DNA of 64,000 bases from Fibrobacter sp. UWB13 (GTDB lineage: Bacteria > Fibrobacterota > Fibrobacteria > Fibrobacterales > Fibrobacteraceae), in NCBI RefSeq assembly GCF_900177805.1, contig NZ_FXAX01000001.1, positions 434,001 to 498,000 of the forward strand, written 5' to 3'. The notes under the pieces were generated by a model. It saw nothing but the letters and a program-made list of their open reading frames with translations, did not search any database and was not told where the DNA came from. Positions within the stretch are counted from its first letter, which is position 1. Every line of letters starts with the position of its first letter. Shown here in pieces: positions 42,203-51,033 of this stretch. Position numbers and translations under genes: made by a program.

Positions 42203-42718
42203 TTAAAACTTTGTCAGCGTTTCTACACGATAGCCGTCAAGAACTTCACGACCTTTAAGATCTGTAAGTTCAATAACAAATGCAAAGCATTCAACCTTGC
42301 CGCCCATTTTCTCCACGAGATGGGCGGCTGCTTTTGCAGTGCCACCAGTGGCGAGTAGGTCGTCGACGATTACCACGCGTTGCCCAGGTTTTATCGCATC
42401 TTTATGGATTTCCATGCAGGCGGTCCCGTATTCAAGATTATAAGTCACTTCGACGGTTTTGCGGGGGAGTTTTCCTTTCTTGCGTTCTGGGACAAATGGC
42501 TTATGGAAATGCTCTGCAATTGGTACTCCAAAGAGGAAACCGCGCGCTTCTAGCCCGATAACGACATCAAAATCAACATTTTTAAGCGTTTTGTAGAACG
42601 CATCAAGCGTAAGCTTTAGTCCATCGGGGTCGTTCAAAATTCCCGTGATATCACGGAATAAAACTCCCGGCTTCGGAAAATCTGGAACCGCAATAATGTA
42701 ATCTTCAATACGTTTCAT
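42203..42718 (-). CDS. apt: Adenine phosphoribosyltransferase
   Basis: Salvages adenine to AMP using PRPP. The PRPP-binding signature VVIVDDLLATGGTAKAA is intact, as are FPKPGVLFRDITGIL at the N-terminus and VIGLEARGFLFG. 171 residues is the typical length. The ribosome-binding site GAGAGGGG precedes the ATG. It is a stand-alone gene convergent with the pigment cluster. Confidence 0.97.
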   Translation of the reverse strand: MKRIEDYIIAVPDFPKPGVLFRDITGILNDPDGLKLTLDAFYKTLKNVDFDVVIGLEARGFLFGVPIAEHFHKPFVPERKKGKLPRKTVEVTYNLEYGTACMEIHKDAIKPGQRVVIVDDLLATGGTAKAAAHLVEKMGGKVECFAFVIELTDLKGREVLDGYRVETLTKF

Positions 42719-42726
42719 TTACCCCT

Positions 42727-42815
42727 CTCGTTATAATGGTTAATAGTCAATGGTCATTAGTTATTGGTTGTAATAACCGCGGCTTTTGCCGCCAAATTTA
42801 AGCTAGTGACTAACG
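42727..42815. repeat. Simple TAG/GTC-rich repeat between apt and a radical SAM gene
   Basis: Repeated short units around TAATAGTC, TGGTCATTAGTT and ACTAACGACTAA surround a GCGGC/GCCGC hairpin. Similar AT-rich strings occur at 53715-53785 and, in shorter form, at 15008-15038 and 59813-59845. No coding sequence is seen here. Confidence 0.5.
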
Positions 42816-42816
42816 A

Positions 42817-43701
42817 CTAATTTCTATCTAACAATTTCTCGACTGTCGCAATAATCTTGTCGCGTTCTCCGCACCAGTTCGGTGCAATCAAAAGCTCGCT
42901 CGGGCTTTCGCCGCTGAATCGCTCAATCGCGATATCCTTGCCAATAATCTTGATCATCTCGGCAACCGCTTCGCAGTATTCCTCGAACGAAAGCAATTTG
43001 ACTTCGCCGTTGGCAAAATCTTGCGCCATGACCGTGCCCACGACAATGTGCAGCGGGTGAATTTTGACTGCCGCAAGTTTCAAATCGTGAACGACTTGTG
43101 CTGTGTGCTTAAAGTCTTCCATCTTTTCGCCAGGAAGCCCAACAATCACATGTGTCGTGACGGTAAGACCTGCGGCTTGGCAGCGCTTTACGGCGTCTTC
43201 AAATTCCGCAAGTGTATGCCTGCGGTTGATGCCCGCGAGCGTCAAGTCGTTTGCTGTCTGAAGCCCGATTTCAACAACAATTGGCTTTTTGCGGTTGAGC
43301 TCTGCAAGGTATTCAATCTTTTCGTCTTCAAGGCAATCTGGGCGTGTACCAATTGCAAGCCCTGCAATTTCTTTATGCTTAATAATCGGATCGATGATTT
43401 CGCGCAGATGTTCAAGCGGAGCATGCGTATTCGTGTATGGCTGCAAGTAGGCGAGGATGCCTGCATTCGGGTACTTGTCGCGAAGTTTCGGAACGTACTT
43501 TTCGAGTTGCTCTTGAATTGAGACTTTTGCTTCGTCAAAAACAGGACTGAAACTGCGGTTGTTGCAGTAGCTGCATCCCGAAAATCCCTTGGTCCCGTCG
43601 AGGTTCGGGCAACTCATGCCGCCATTCAGCGGGAGCTTGCGCACCTTGAGGTAATTAGGGAAAAGTTCCAGAAGTAAATCGCGATAAGGTTTGTAATGCA
43701 T
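42817..43701 (-). CDS. TIGR01212-type radical SAM protein (YhcC-like)
   Basis: The radical SAM cluster lies in the family-specific spacing CPNLDGTKGFSGCSYCNN (C-x11-C-x2-C), distinct from the usual CxxxCxxC. Other family segments are GLQTANDLTLAGINRRHT and VTTHVIVGLPGEKMEDF. The 295-residue length is typical. The start is taken at MHYKPYRD: TATTTT lies 6 bases upstream and there is no ribosome-binding site; an ATG two codons earlier is possible. Family function is not firmly known, with roles in tRNA or cofactor modification proposed. Confidence 0.88.
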   Translation of the reverse strand: MHYKPYRDLLLELFPNYLKVRKLPLNGGMSCPNLDGTKGFSGCSYCNNRSFSPVFDEAKVSIQEQLEKYVPKLRDKYPNAGILAYLQPYTNTHAPLEHLREIIDPIIKHKEIAGLAIGTRPDCLEDEKIEYLAELNRKKPIVVEIGLQTANDLTLAGINRRHTLAEFEDAVKRCQAAGLTVTTHVIVGLPGEKMEDFKHTAQVVHDLKLAAVKIHPLHIVVGTVMAQDFANGEVKLLSFEEYCEAVAEMIKIIGKDIAIERFSGESPSELLIAPNWCGERDKIIATVEKLLDRN

Positions 43702-43912
43702 GACCATAAAATAGTTAAATGTTCTTTGCTACTAGATATACATTTATTTCTGCTGGAATGAACATTGATTATTACTTATAAAATCGTTTGCCTACGTTGA
43801 TACACTTGTTACACTTTTTCGCTCGTTTGTATTATAGTCGGTCTAAAATATGCCCTAAATCGCCCGAAAAACGCACTTCGAGTATATATTTAGACTTGAA
43901 AATAAAAGCCCT

Positions 43913-43939
43913 GGATCCTTCACATTCGTTCAGGATGAC
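43913..43939 (-). repeat. GTCAT-type repeat upstream of the xylanase gene
   Basis: On the minus strand it reads GTCATCCTGAACGAATGTGA and ends AGGATCC, the same subtype as the in-frame elements in hemA and hemC. It lies about 40 bases upstream of the xylanase -10 box. Confidence 0.75.
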
Positions 43940-43977
43940 GGTGATGCGCATTCTCAACGGCATTTGAATGATCTGAC

Positions 43978-43983
43978 TATAAT
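43978..43983 (+). promoter_or_regulatory. TATAAT -10 box and ribosome-binding site of the xylanase gene
   Basis: TATAAT is followed after a few bases by GAGGTG at 43990-43995 and the ATG at 44001. No good -35 is seen at the usual spacing, so an activator may be required. The rest of the roughly 290-base gap holds AT-rich sequence and the palindromic repeat. Confidence 0.5.
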
Positions 43984-44000
43984 TAAACCGAGGTGTCCTC

Positions 44001-45653
44001 ATGAATTTTAAAAAGAATAAAGCTCTTGCGATTGCGGCGACCGTTGCCATGGCGCTTTCTGTGCCGTCTTTTGCACAGTTGAACAATGGTGATATGGAGT
44101 ATGGTGACGGCGGCTGGTATTTGTGGAACAATCCTGATGGTCCAGCTGTAGCCGAATCGCAAATTGCCGTACAGGGGCTCGGCGTTGATGGTTCCCAGGG
44201 CGCTAAGGTCGTCGTGAAGGAACTCCCGAATCCGTGGTGGGGCTTGCAGCTCCAGCCGCCTAAATTCTTGGCAGACTCCGGTTTTTATAAGCTCTCGTTC
44301 AAGGCAAAAGGCAACATGCCTATCAATTCCGTGGTGCAGGGTGGTCCTCCGGATTACCGCCAAAAGGAAAGCGCTTCGTTTGACTTGACAGACAAGTGGC
44401 AGACTTATGAAATGATTTTCCTTGCTGACCAGAAGGGTTACGGCCTCAACAACATTACGTTCCAGATTGGCCTCAAGAAGGGCTGGATCCAGCTCGACGA
44501 TGTCGAAGTCGAAAAGATGGACGAAATGTCTGACCCGTCCTGGTATAACAATGCCGATGCCCGTATCGATAGCCTCCGCAAGGTGAATTTCACGGTCAAG
44601 GCAAATCCGGGCGAAAAAGTCCACGTGAAGCTGTTGCGTCATTCGTTCCCGTTTGGTACAGCGCTCGCTCTCTACGACACCAAGGATAGCACCGAAAATT
44701 GGTACCGCAACGCAGCCAAGAAGTACTTCTGGCATGGCGTTTCTGAAAACCAGTTCAAGTGGCCGGAATACGAACCGAAGAAGGGCAAGATCAAGCGTGA
44801 AGAAATGAAGGAATACACCGACTTCACCGCCCAGAATCACTGGAAACTTCGCGGTCACGCTCTCATGTGGAGCCACCAAGGCTACGGTTTCGACAAGCAC
44901 TACAGCAACAAGGGTAGCTGCGAAGAAATGGCTGAAAAGCTCAAGGCACGTATCTATCGCGACCTCAAGGAATACAAGGGCAAGATTACGGAATACGACG
45001 TGTGGAACGAACCGATTCACGAATCCTGGACGTTCAACAAGTGCGGCTGGGGCATTCTCGACAGTGCCTTCATTTGGGCTCACAAGGCTGATCCGAGCGC
45101 ATTCCTTTACATCAACGATTACAACGTCGTGGCTGCAGGTGAAACGGATCGCTATTATGGCTTGATTAAGGGTATGCTCGAACGCAAGGTGCCTGTGATG
45201 GGCATTGGCGTGCAGTGCCACTTTGGGCTCCGTCCGGTGGTTGTGCCGAGTCTCATCAAGGAACGCTTGGACAAGCTCGCTTCCCTTGGCCTCCCGATCA
45301 AGGTTACAGAATTCGACGTGGGCGACTGGCAGGCTGGTATGAACGATACCGAAGAAGTCCAGGCTGAAAAGTTCGAAACTTTCCTTCGTACCGCATTTAG
45401 CCATCCGGCTGTGAACGGCATCGTGTTCTGGGGCTTCTGGGACAATCGTCACTGGGTCAAGAACGGCGGCATGATCGCTTCTGACGGTCGCGAAAAGCCT
45501 GCTGCAAAGCGCGTTTATGACTTGTGGCACAAGGTCTGGACGACGGACCTCTACGCTATCGCCGACGAAAATGGCGAAGCCAAGTTCCGTGGTTTCAAGG
45601 GCTACTACCAGGTCAACGCTGGCGACAAGAAGTTCCAGATTACCGTGAAGTAA
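44001..45653 (+). CDS. Secreted GH10 endo-beta-1,4-xylanase with a carbohydrate-binding domain
   Basis: The signal peptide (residues 1-25, ending PSFA) is followed by a beta-sandwich resembling CBM4/9 (about 28-172, with GDMEYGDGGWYLWNN and GWIQLDDVEVEKM). The GH10 catalytic domain spans about 185-515. Family marks are ENQFKWPEYEPKKG, the acid/base Glu 337 in YDVWNEPIHESW and the nucleophile Glu 437 in IKVTEFDVGDW, plus GIVFWGFWDNRHW. A short beta-rich C-terminal tail completes it. It should hydrolyse xylan outside the cell or at the surface, consistent with a fibre-degrading Fibrobacter. It is a single-gene unit with its own terminator. Confidence 0.95.
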   Translation: MNFKKNKALAIAATVAMALSVPSFAQLNNGDMEYGDGGWYLWNNPDGPAVAESQIAVQGLGVDGSQGAKVVVKELPNPWWGLQLQPPKFLADSGFYKLSFKAKGNMPINSVVQGGPPDYRQKESASFDLTDKWQTYEMIFLADQKGYGLNNITFQIGLKKGWIQLDDVEVEKMDEMSDPSWYNNADARIDSLRKVNFTVKANPGEKVHVKLLRHSFPFGTALALYDTKDSTENWYRNAAKKYFWHGVSENQFKWPEYEPKKGKIKREEMKEYTDFTAQNHWKLRGHALMWSHQGYGFDKHYSNKGSCEEMAEKLKARIYRDLKEYKGKITEYDVWNEPIHESWTFNKCGWGILDSAFIWAHKADPSAFLYINDYNVVAAGETDRYYGLIKGMLERKVPVMGIGVQCHFGLRPVVVPSLIKERLDKLASLGLPIKVTEFDVGDWQAGMNDTEEVQAEKFETFLRTAFSHPAVNGIVFWGFWDNRHWVKNGGMIASDGREKPAAKRVYDLWHKVWTTDLYAIADENGEAKFRGFKGYYQVNAGDKKFQITVK

Positions 45654-45661
45654 TTAACCAT

Positions 45662-45687
45662 GTCATTCCCGCCTCCGAGCGAGAATC
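45662..45687 (+). repeat. GTCAT-type palindromic repeat after the xylanase gene
   Basis: GTCATTCCCGCCTCCGAGCG followed by AGAATC, with imperfect arms ATTCCCGC and GCGAGAAT. It sits between the xylanase stop codon and its terminator. Confidence 0.7.
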
Positions 45688-45697
45688 TCCTTTTACA

Positions 45698-45719
45698 AGC
45701 CGCGTGATGCGGCTTTTTT
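45698..45719 (+). terminator. Terminator of the xylanase gene
   Basis: AGCCGC and GCGGCT form a 6-bp stem around GTGAT, followed by six T. The next gene's TATCTT box starts 3 bases later. Confidence 0.8.
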
Positions 45720-45721
45720 AC

Positions 45722-45727
45722 TATCTT
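45722..45727 (+). promoter_or_regulatory. TATCTT -10 element, leaderless start of a small membrane protein
   Basis: TATCTT is separated from the ATG by 7 bases (GCTTTCC) with no ribosome-binding site, the same geometry as the TATATT starts elsewhere in the window. Confidence 0.45.
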
Positions 45728-45734
45728 GCTTTCC

Positions 45735-45914
45735 ATGAAACAGAAAATCCCCGGAATCCTCTTTTTACTCGCCATGCCTCTTTCCGTCCTCTTGTACATC
45801 AAGGTAGAGGCGCTCTCAGGCTCGGAGATTCTCGGGCTTTTATCTGCTGTCGCGCTGTACGTCGTCGTTGCGCTCGTCATCGCGCTTTTGTTCAATAGTA
45901 AGGATAGAACATAA
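45735..45914 (+). CDS. Small two-helix membrane protein
   Basis: 59 residues with two hydrophobic segments: about 6-22 (PGILFLLAMPLSVLLYI) and 30-53 (SEILGLLSAVALYVVVALVIALLF). A charged tail (NSKDRT) follows. TATCTT lies 7 bases before the ATG. I do not recognise a family. The frame is open between the xylanase terminator and a palindromic repeat, and its clean two-helix pattern argues for a real gene. Confidence 0.5.
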   Translation: MKQKIPGILFLLAMPLSVLLYIKVEALSGSEILGLLSAVALYVVVALVIALLFNSKDRT

Positions 45915-45919
45915 AACAC

Positions 45920-45945
45920 GTCGTTGCGAGCGAAGCGCGGCAATC
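45920..45945 (+). repeat. GTCGT-type repeat after the small membrane protein gene
   Basis: GTCGTTGCGAGCGAAGCGCG followed by GCAATC, related to the element at 2240. It lies between convergent genes. Confidence 0.6.
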
Positions 45946-45959
45946 TATCTCAGTTCTGA

Positions 45960-48089
45960 CTATTCTTCTTTAATATGGTACGGCAAGAGACGTACGCCGA
46001 CAGGGTTTAGCTTGGCGTAGCCATGACTGTTCATCGGTAGCTGCAATCCATATCCAGATGCTTTTAAGCGATCTTCCTTGACGCCCTTGTTCACAAGGAA
46101 TTCAAAGATGAAGTTCGCTCTAGAATTCGCAAGTTCAATAGGCTCCTTCGATTCTCCTGATTTTACACTGCACTGGATTTCAATGGCGATTTGCTTGTTG
46201 TGTCGCATGATGGACACGACATCACTCAATGCTGTGTAAGAAGAATTGAGTGGCATTTCGGAACCTTTATGGAACTGGATACGTCTTGCTATTTTATCCA
46301 AATTTAGCTTTTCACGAATAGGGCAGCCATTGGCGTCAACAGCGGTGTGTTCCAGCGTATTCGGGCAGTTGTCGAGGTAGTCCACGACTCCGTCCTTATC
46401 AGAGTCGATGGGGCAGCCAGTCTTGTCAACGGGTGCATCTACAGGTGTGTCTGGGCACATGTCGTCTTCATTGAAAATTCCGTCTCGGTCGAAGTCTAGT
46501 CTACAGCCAACACTATCTACGCCTACTCCTGGCGGCGTGTTTTCACATTTATCCATAAAGTCCGGGATGCCGTCTTCATCGGAATCAATGGGGCAGCCAT
46601 ACATGTTCACAATCTCGTTCGGGGCGCTGTCGGGGCACTTGTCCCATTCGTCAGGAACGCCGTCTTTATCGTTGTCCATAAAGCATCCGTACTGGTTGAC
46701 CTTAAGTCCTGCGGGTGTGCTCGGGCAGGAGTCAAGTACGTTCGGAACGCCGTCTTCATCAGTATCGAGAATACATCCTTTTTCGTTGACTTCTTCGCCG
46801 GGTTCAGAATCCGGGCATTTGTCTAGTTCGTTCGGGATGCCGTCGTTGTCGTTATCGCGGATACATCCAAATTCATCAACCGGGTATCCTTCCTTTGTAT
46901 TGGGGCACTTGTCCTTGTAATCCGGAACGCCGTCGTTGTCACGGTCAAAAGGGCAACCGCTTTCGTCAATAAGCACTTCGGCAGGTGTGTCCGGGCACTC
47001 GTCCAAGTCGTCTGCAATACCGTCGTTGTCGGAGTCCGGCGCGCAACGGTATTTATTGTCCTTGAACGAAAGACTCGACTTGGGACATGCTTCCATCTTC
47101 TTTTTAAAGTCATCGATCCTTCCACCGAGGTCAAATGTACGGTTAAATTTAATAGAGACTGCAATCGGAGGACTTCCTGGGACGGTGTAAGAATATTCGT
47201 GTCCCTTGTTCTTAACTGTGATTTCATGTCCTCTACTGATTTTCCTTTTTCTGAACAAGTCCATGCCGAGGTCTGCATTGATAGACATCGTCGTGAATTT
47301 CGGAAGTCTGACTTTCAATCCAGGAGAAAATCTCAGCTGATCATTCAAGAACCCGCGCCACACATCTTTGGTTCGGATCTTTGTTTCACCGGATGCTTCG
47401 AGGACAAGCGAAACCCATTCGTAAGGGAAGAGTGTGATGCCTGAACCCCAAGTGAATATATTTTCGCCGTTTTCAAATGCTCTAAGAACGCCTGCGTAAT
47501 TATTCCAGCGCAGATTCCTGTGGATGTTGATCGATAAGTAGAGCGTTCCTGCCACAGCAAAGTCTGCGGCAGAATAGGGGTTGGTATAGTCGCCTTTATG
47601 GATGTACCAAAGGTGCCTCGGACGGACGCCCTTCTCGTTTGTTCCGGTCGGAATGAATACCTCGAGCGCTGCAGCTAAGTTGAACAGGTCCTTTAAGGAC
47701 TGGTTTGGAAGTTGAGCCTTGACCATGAGTCCGATGTCGCCAAAGCCCACACCTTTGAGCTTGGTTCCTCCAGCGTCACCGTCATAGTGGACATTCAGGT
47801 TGAGTCCCGCTTCGAGATAATCAAGGATGCCGTAGCCGACATAGCCAAGAATCGTGTTCGAAGGGGTGGTGGTCAGCGTGTATTCCTTGCCCGTTTCATC
47901 AGTGAGGAATCCTTCGAGACTGGCAGGCTTGTTGCTGCTCGCCATTTCGAATCCGCCCATGACAAAAAGGTCTCCTGGGTTGAGCGTTCGTGCTCCAGGA
48001 ACATGGATTCCACTGCTATTAAAGGAAAATCCAGATTGCGCAAACAGAAAAACGGCGCAAAAGAGAAGTGTTGATAGAAATAGTTTCAT
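45960..48089 (-). CDS. OmpA-family outer-membrane protein with eight TSP3 calcium repeats
   Basis: Signal peptide (about residues 1-19, ending FAQS). The N-terminal 310 or so residues alternate hydrophobic and polar residues like a beta barrel (for example DYLEAGLNLNVHYDG and LRWNNYAGVLRAF). Eight thrombospondin type 3 repeats follow, each with DxDxDGxxD-type calcium ligands and paired Cys (DSDNDGIADDLDECPDT, DRDNDGVPDYKDKCPNT, and so on). The C-terminal 120 residues form an OmpA-like domain (IARRIQFHKGSEMPLNSSYT, then ANSRANFIFEFL). It should link the outer membrane to peptidoglycan through a rigid, calcium-stiffened stalk. Confidence 0.9.
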   Translation of the reverse strand: MKLFLSTLLFCAVFLFAQSGFSFNSSGIHVPGARTLNPGDLFVMGGFEMASSNKPASLEGFLTDETGKEYTLTTTPSNTILGYVGYGILDYLEAGLNLNVHYDGDAGGTKLKGVGFGDIGLMVKAQLPNQSLKDLFNLAAALEVFIPTGTNEKGVRPRHLWYIHKGDYTNPYSAADFAVAGTLYLSINIHRNLRWNNYAGVLRAFENGENIFTWGSGITLFPYEWVSLVLEASGETKIRTKDVWRGFLNDQLRFSPGLKVRLPKFTTMSINADLGMDLFRKRKISRGHEITVKNKGHEYSYTVPGSPPIAVSIKFNRTFDLGGRIDDFKKKMEACPKSSLSFKDNKYRCAPDSDNDGIADDLDECPDTPAEVLIDESGCPFDRDNDGVPDYKDKCPNTKEGYPVDEFGCIRDNDNDGIPNELDKCPDSEPGEEVNEKGCILDTDEDGVPNVLDSCPSTPAGLKVNQYGCFMDNDKDGVPDEWDKCPDSAPNEIVNMYGCPIDSDEDGIPDFMDKCENTPPGVGVDSVGCRLDFDRDGIFNEDDMCPDTPVDAPVDKTGCPIDSDKDGVVDYLDNCPNTLEHTAVDANGCPIREKLNLDKIARRIQFHKGSEMPLNSSYTALSDVVSIMRHNKQIAIEIQCSVKSGESKEPIELANSRANFIFEFLVNKGVKEDRLKASGYGLQLPMNSHGYAKLNPVGVRLLPYHIKEE

Positions 48090-48340
48090 TTTTTCATAAA
48101 GAATTTAGACATTTTTTTAGATTATCTGTTTGCATTTTCAAATTTATGTATATATTTCACTTCCGAAGTGAGAAACAATAACTCCGCAAATAAATTGCCG
48201 TCATGGCACCGAAAGTCGCAAAAGGCGTATAAGATTAACAGAGTGATTATCATTCTGCAAATCGTGACTGCTTTTGTGATGTGTGGGGTTATCCTATATG
48301 GCATGAACAGATTGATGCAATAAATTGGAGGAAAGCTTAT

Positions 48341-48556
48341 ATGAATAAAGCTTACTATTGTGGTCGTCGTCCTAAGAGTGATGCGTTCGATGATACCCCG
48401 GATCCAACCTATTTGGGCGAAGAAGATGATCTGATCAAGGAAGAAGAAGAACCGCAGGAAGAAGAAGTTGACGAAGAAGTCGATTTTGACAAGCCATCCT
48501 TTGGCCGTAACCCCATTTGGTCTGACTACGGCGAGGACATGGATTTCGACCAGTGA
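48341..48556 (+). CDS. Small acidic protein preceding a lytic transglycosylase
   Basis: 71 residues with a Glu/Asp run in the middle (EEDDLIKEEEEPQEEEVDEE) and a short Trp/Tyr-containing end (GRNPIWSDYGEDMDFDQ). The ATG has a good GGAGG 9 bases upstream. A longer frame would use a start 20 codons earlier without a ribosome-binding site. The stop overlaps the GTG of the transglycosylase gene, so the two are translationally coupled. No family recognised; a chaperone or regulator of the downstream envelope enzyme is possible. Confidence 0.65.
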   Translation: MNKAYYCGRRPKSDAFDDTPDPTYLGEEDDLIKEEEEPQEEEVDEEVDFDKPSFGRNPIWSDYGEDMDFDQ

Positions 48557-50925
48557 TATGGTCGGATAAATTCGTTAGACTCGGTCTTGCATTAGTTCTT
48601 TTATTTTTGAGCGCCTGCGCTCCCAAGCAGGCGAAGCTTGCCGCGTCATCTCAGGGAAAACCTATCCAGCCGGAGAAGGTTTCTATTGATGTACCTGCTC
48701 CAAACCCAGGTAAGGAAATTGTTGGGGATTCGACGAGGCCTTCGTGGGTCTATTATCAGTATGGACTTCAGGCAATTGATAATAATCAATGGGCTGTTTC
48801 CAAGCATTATCTTGAAGAATCTCTGCGTTTGCTCGTAACTGAGAAGTTCGATTCTACAAAGAGCAAGCTAACACGTTCTGAAGATTCCATTTATAAAATG
48901 CAGATGCCTGTGCGCATTGTCCAGGCTTTAGAAGATGTCTATCCGAACCTCGCCGAACAGGAGGGGAGTGATTCTACCAATACGGACAGCCTCACTATTG
49001 AAGGTGTAGACGCTTACGACGAAAATGCGGCCGACAGCGCATCGATGCGCGTTATCGAAAATTTCCTCGACACTGTTGATGCCGGGCGTTTCTCGCTCCC
49101 GATCCGCTTTAACGAACGCGTCATGCAGGAAATCTATTACATGACGACGTCTGCACGCGGCTTTATCACTCGCTCGCTCTCCCGCAAGACGGCGTACGAT
49201 TCCTTGATCTATACAAAGCTTGCCCAGAAGCGCATGCCACGAGACCTTATCTACCTTGCATTGGTGGAATCTGGCTTTAATGTGAAGGCGTATAGCCGTG
49301 CAAAAGCGGCGGGCATGTGGCAGTTTATCCCGGAAACCGGCATCCGCTATGGTCTAGAAGTTGATTTTTGGGTTGATATGCGCCGCAATCCAGAAATGGC
49401 GACTGAGGCCGCTTTGAGCTATCTTTCAACCTTGTACGCCGAATTTGGCGACTGGCTTTTGTCGATGGCTGCCTACAACTGCGGTGAAGGCAGAATCCGT
49501 CGATTGATTCGTGAGAAAAAGGCTGATTCTACGTGGGGCAACCGCCCTGTAACATACTGGGATTTGCAGCTCCCGCAAGAAACCATGCATTACGTGCCGC
49601 GAATCCTTGCGGCGATGGTCATTGGTCATTATCCAAGTCATTACGATGTGGAAGTTAACAAGCGTCAGCTGCCGGCATACGATACGGTTACCGTTTACGA
49701 TTCGTTCTCTCTAGATGAAATTGCGAAGTTCCTGAAGGTTCCTGAAGATACGCTTCGCACGTTGAACATGGAATTGACCATGTGGTGTACACCGCCTAAT
49801 CGCGATGCGTACTTGCTCCGTTTGCCATACGGTACGCGAGCCGCCTTTGTGCAGAACTACGACCGCATGGAAAAAAACGGCTTTTCGAGCTGGAAAGAGC
49901 ACAAGGTGCGTAAGGGTGAGTCTATAGGCGTTATTGCGCAACAGTATGGCGTGCGTGTAGCAGAAATTCAGCGTGCCAACGACATGAAAAAGACAAAGCT
50001 TAAGCCGGGTCGTACGCTGCTCATCCCGATCAAGGTCGCTCCGCGCAGGTCTACAGGCAAAAAGCCGACGAAGGTCCGCACATATGTGGTGCAGCTGGGC
50101 GATAATCTCGGTTCCATTTCCCGTCGCTTTGGCGTTTCTCAAGAATCATTGCGTGTCTGGAATAATATTGAAACGGGTTATAACGTCAAGAAGGGCGATA
50201 CAATTTACGTTTCCAAGCCAGATCTCAAGCCGACGAGCTTTATCCAACAACGCGTTGCCCTCAAGAAAGGCGAAATGTATGTGGTCAAGGCGGGGGATAC
50301 CTATGCCGAAATCGCAAAGAAGTATAAAGTCCCTGTGTTTCTCCTGTTGCAGGCAAACAGCGGCTTTACCAAGCGACTCACGATTGGCGATTCTCTTGCT
50401 ATTCCTGCTTATGTCCGTCCGCCGCGCAAAATGTCCAAGGCGACTGACGAAGAATTCCCTGTCGAGCCCGCTAAGGTTGTAGAATCTTCGGATTCCAAGA
50501 CCTCGAGTAAGTCATCCAAAAAGACCGCAGAAAAGTCTTCGAATTCTAATTCTAAGTCTTCGAAAAAAGCTCCGGTCAGCACGACGATTATCTACACGGT
50601 TGAAGCTGGTGACAATTTGTTTGCTATCGCCAAAAAGTTCTCGACGACGGTTGCCGCCATCCGTGAAATGAACGAAATGGGCAATTCCTCGAACATCAAG
50701 GTCGGACAAAAGATCAAGATTCCGGGAACTTCCACGCCGGCTCCAAGCACCCCGAAGATCGAAGAGATTACTCATGTCGTCAAGAAGGGCGAGGGACTTT
50801 GGGATATTTCGCGCCAGTATGGTGTGACGATTGAAGATATAGTGAAGTGGAACGGGCTTAAAGACACGAAAATCAAGATCAATGAGAAGCTGAAAATTAA
50901 AACGACCAAGAAAAGCAAGAAATAA
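48553..50925 (+). CDS. mltD: Membrane-bound lytic murein transglycosylase D-like lipoprotein with LysM repeats
   Basis: A lipoprotein signal (LLFLSAC, Cys 22) precedes the SLT catalytic domain at about residues 220-350. The catalytic Glu is in LALVESGFNVKAYS, with AAGMWQFIPETG and MAAYNCGEGRI completing the family signature. At least five LysM peptidoglycan-binding repeats follow (for example YVVQLGDNLGSISRRFGVS and THVVKKGEGLWDISRQYGV), with a Ser/Lys-rich linker between the third and fourth. It cleaves peptidoglycan glycan strands. The length (about 790) exceeds the roughly 450 of E. coli MltD because of extra LysM copies. GTG is the start, overlapping the upstream stop. Confidence 0.92.
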   Translation: MIWSDKFVRLGLALVLLFLSACAPKQAKLAASSQGKPIQPEKVSIDVPAPNPGKEIVGDSTRPSWVYYQYGLQAIDNNQWAVSKHYLEESLRLLVTEKFDSTKSKLTRSEDSIYKMQMPVRIVQALEDVYPNLAEQEGSDSTNTDSLTIEGVDAYDENAADSASMRVIENFLDTVDAGRFSLPIRFNERVMQEIYYMTTSARGFITRSLSRKTAYDSLIYTKLAQKRMPRDLIYLALVESGFNVKAYSRAKAAGMWQFIPETGIRYGLEVDFWVDMRRNPEMATEAALSYLSTLYAEFGDWLLSMAAYNCGEGRIRRLIREKKADSTWGNRPVTYWDLQLPQETMHYVPRILAAMVIGHYPSHYDVEVNKRQLPAYDTVTVYDSFSLDEIAKFLKVPEDTLRTLNMELTMWCTPPNRDAYLLRLPYGTRAAFVQNYDRMEKNGFSSWKEHKVRKGESIGVIAQQYGVRVAEIQRANDMKKTKLKPGRTLLIPIKVAPRRSTGKKPTKVRTYVVQLGDNLGSISRRFGVSQESLRVWNNIETGYNVKKGDTIYVSKPDLKPTSFIQQRVALKKGEMYVVKAGDTYAEIAKKYKVPVFLLLQANSGFTKRLTIGDSLAIPAYVRPPRKMSKATDEEFPVEPAKVVESSDSKTSSKSSKKTAEKSSNSNSKSSKKAPVSTTIIYTVEAGDNLFAIAKKFSTTVAAIREMNEMGNSSNIKVGQKIKIPGTSTPAPSTPKIEEITHVVKKGEGLWDISRQYGVTIEDIVKWNGLKDTKIKINEKLKIKTTKKSKK

Positions 50926-51033
50926 TCGTTTGTTTTTGAAAAAAAATGTGTAAATTCGTGTTTTTTATGGAATAATTTGAAAAAAATAGTGTAGTTTTAA
51001 CTTGGAAAAATCAAAAATTCATTGGAGTATAAT

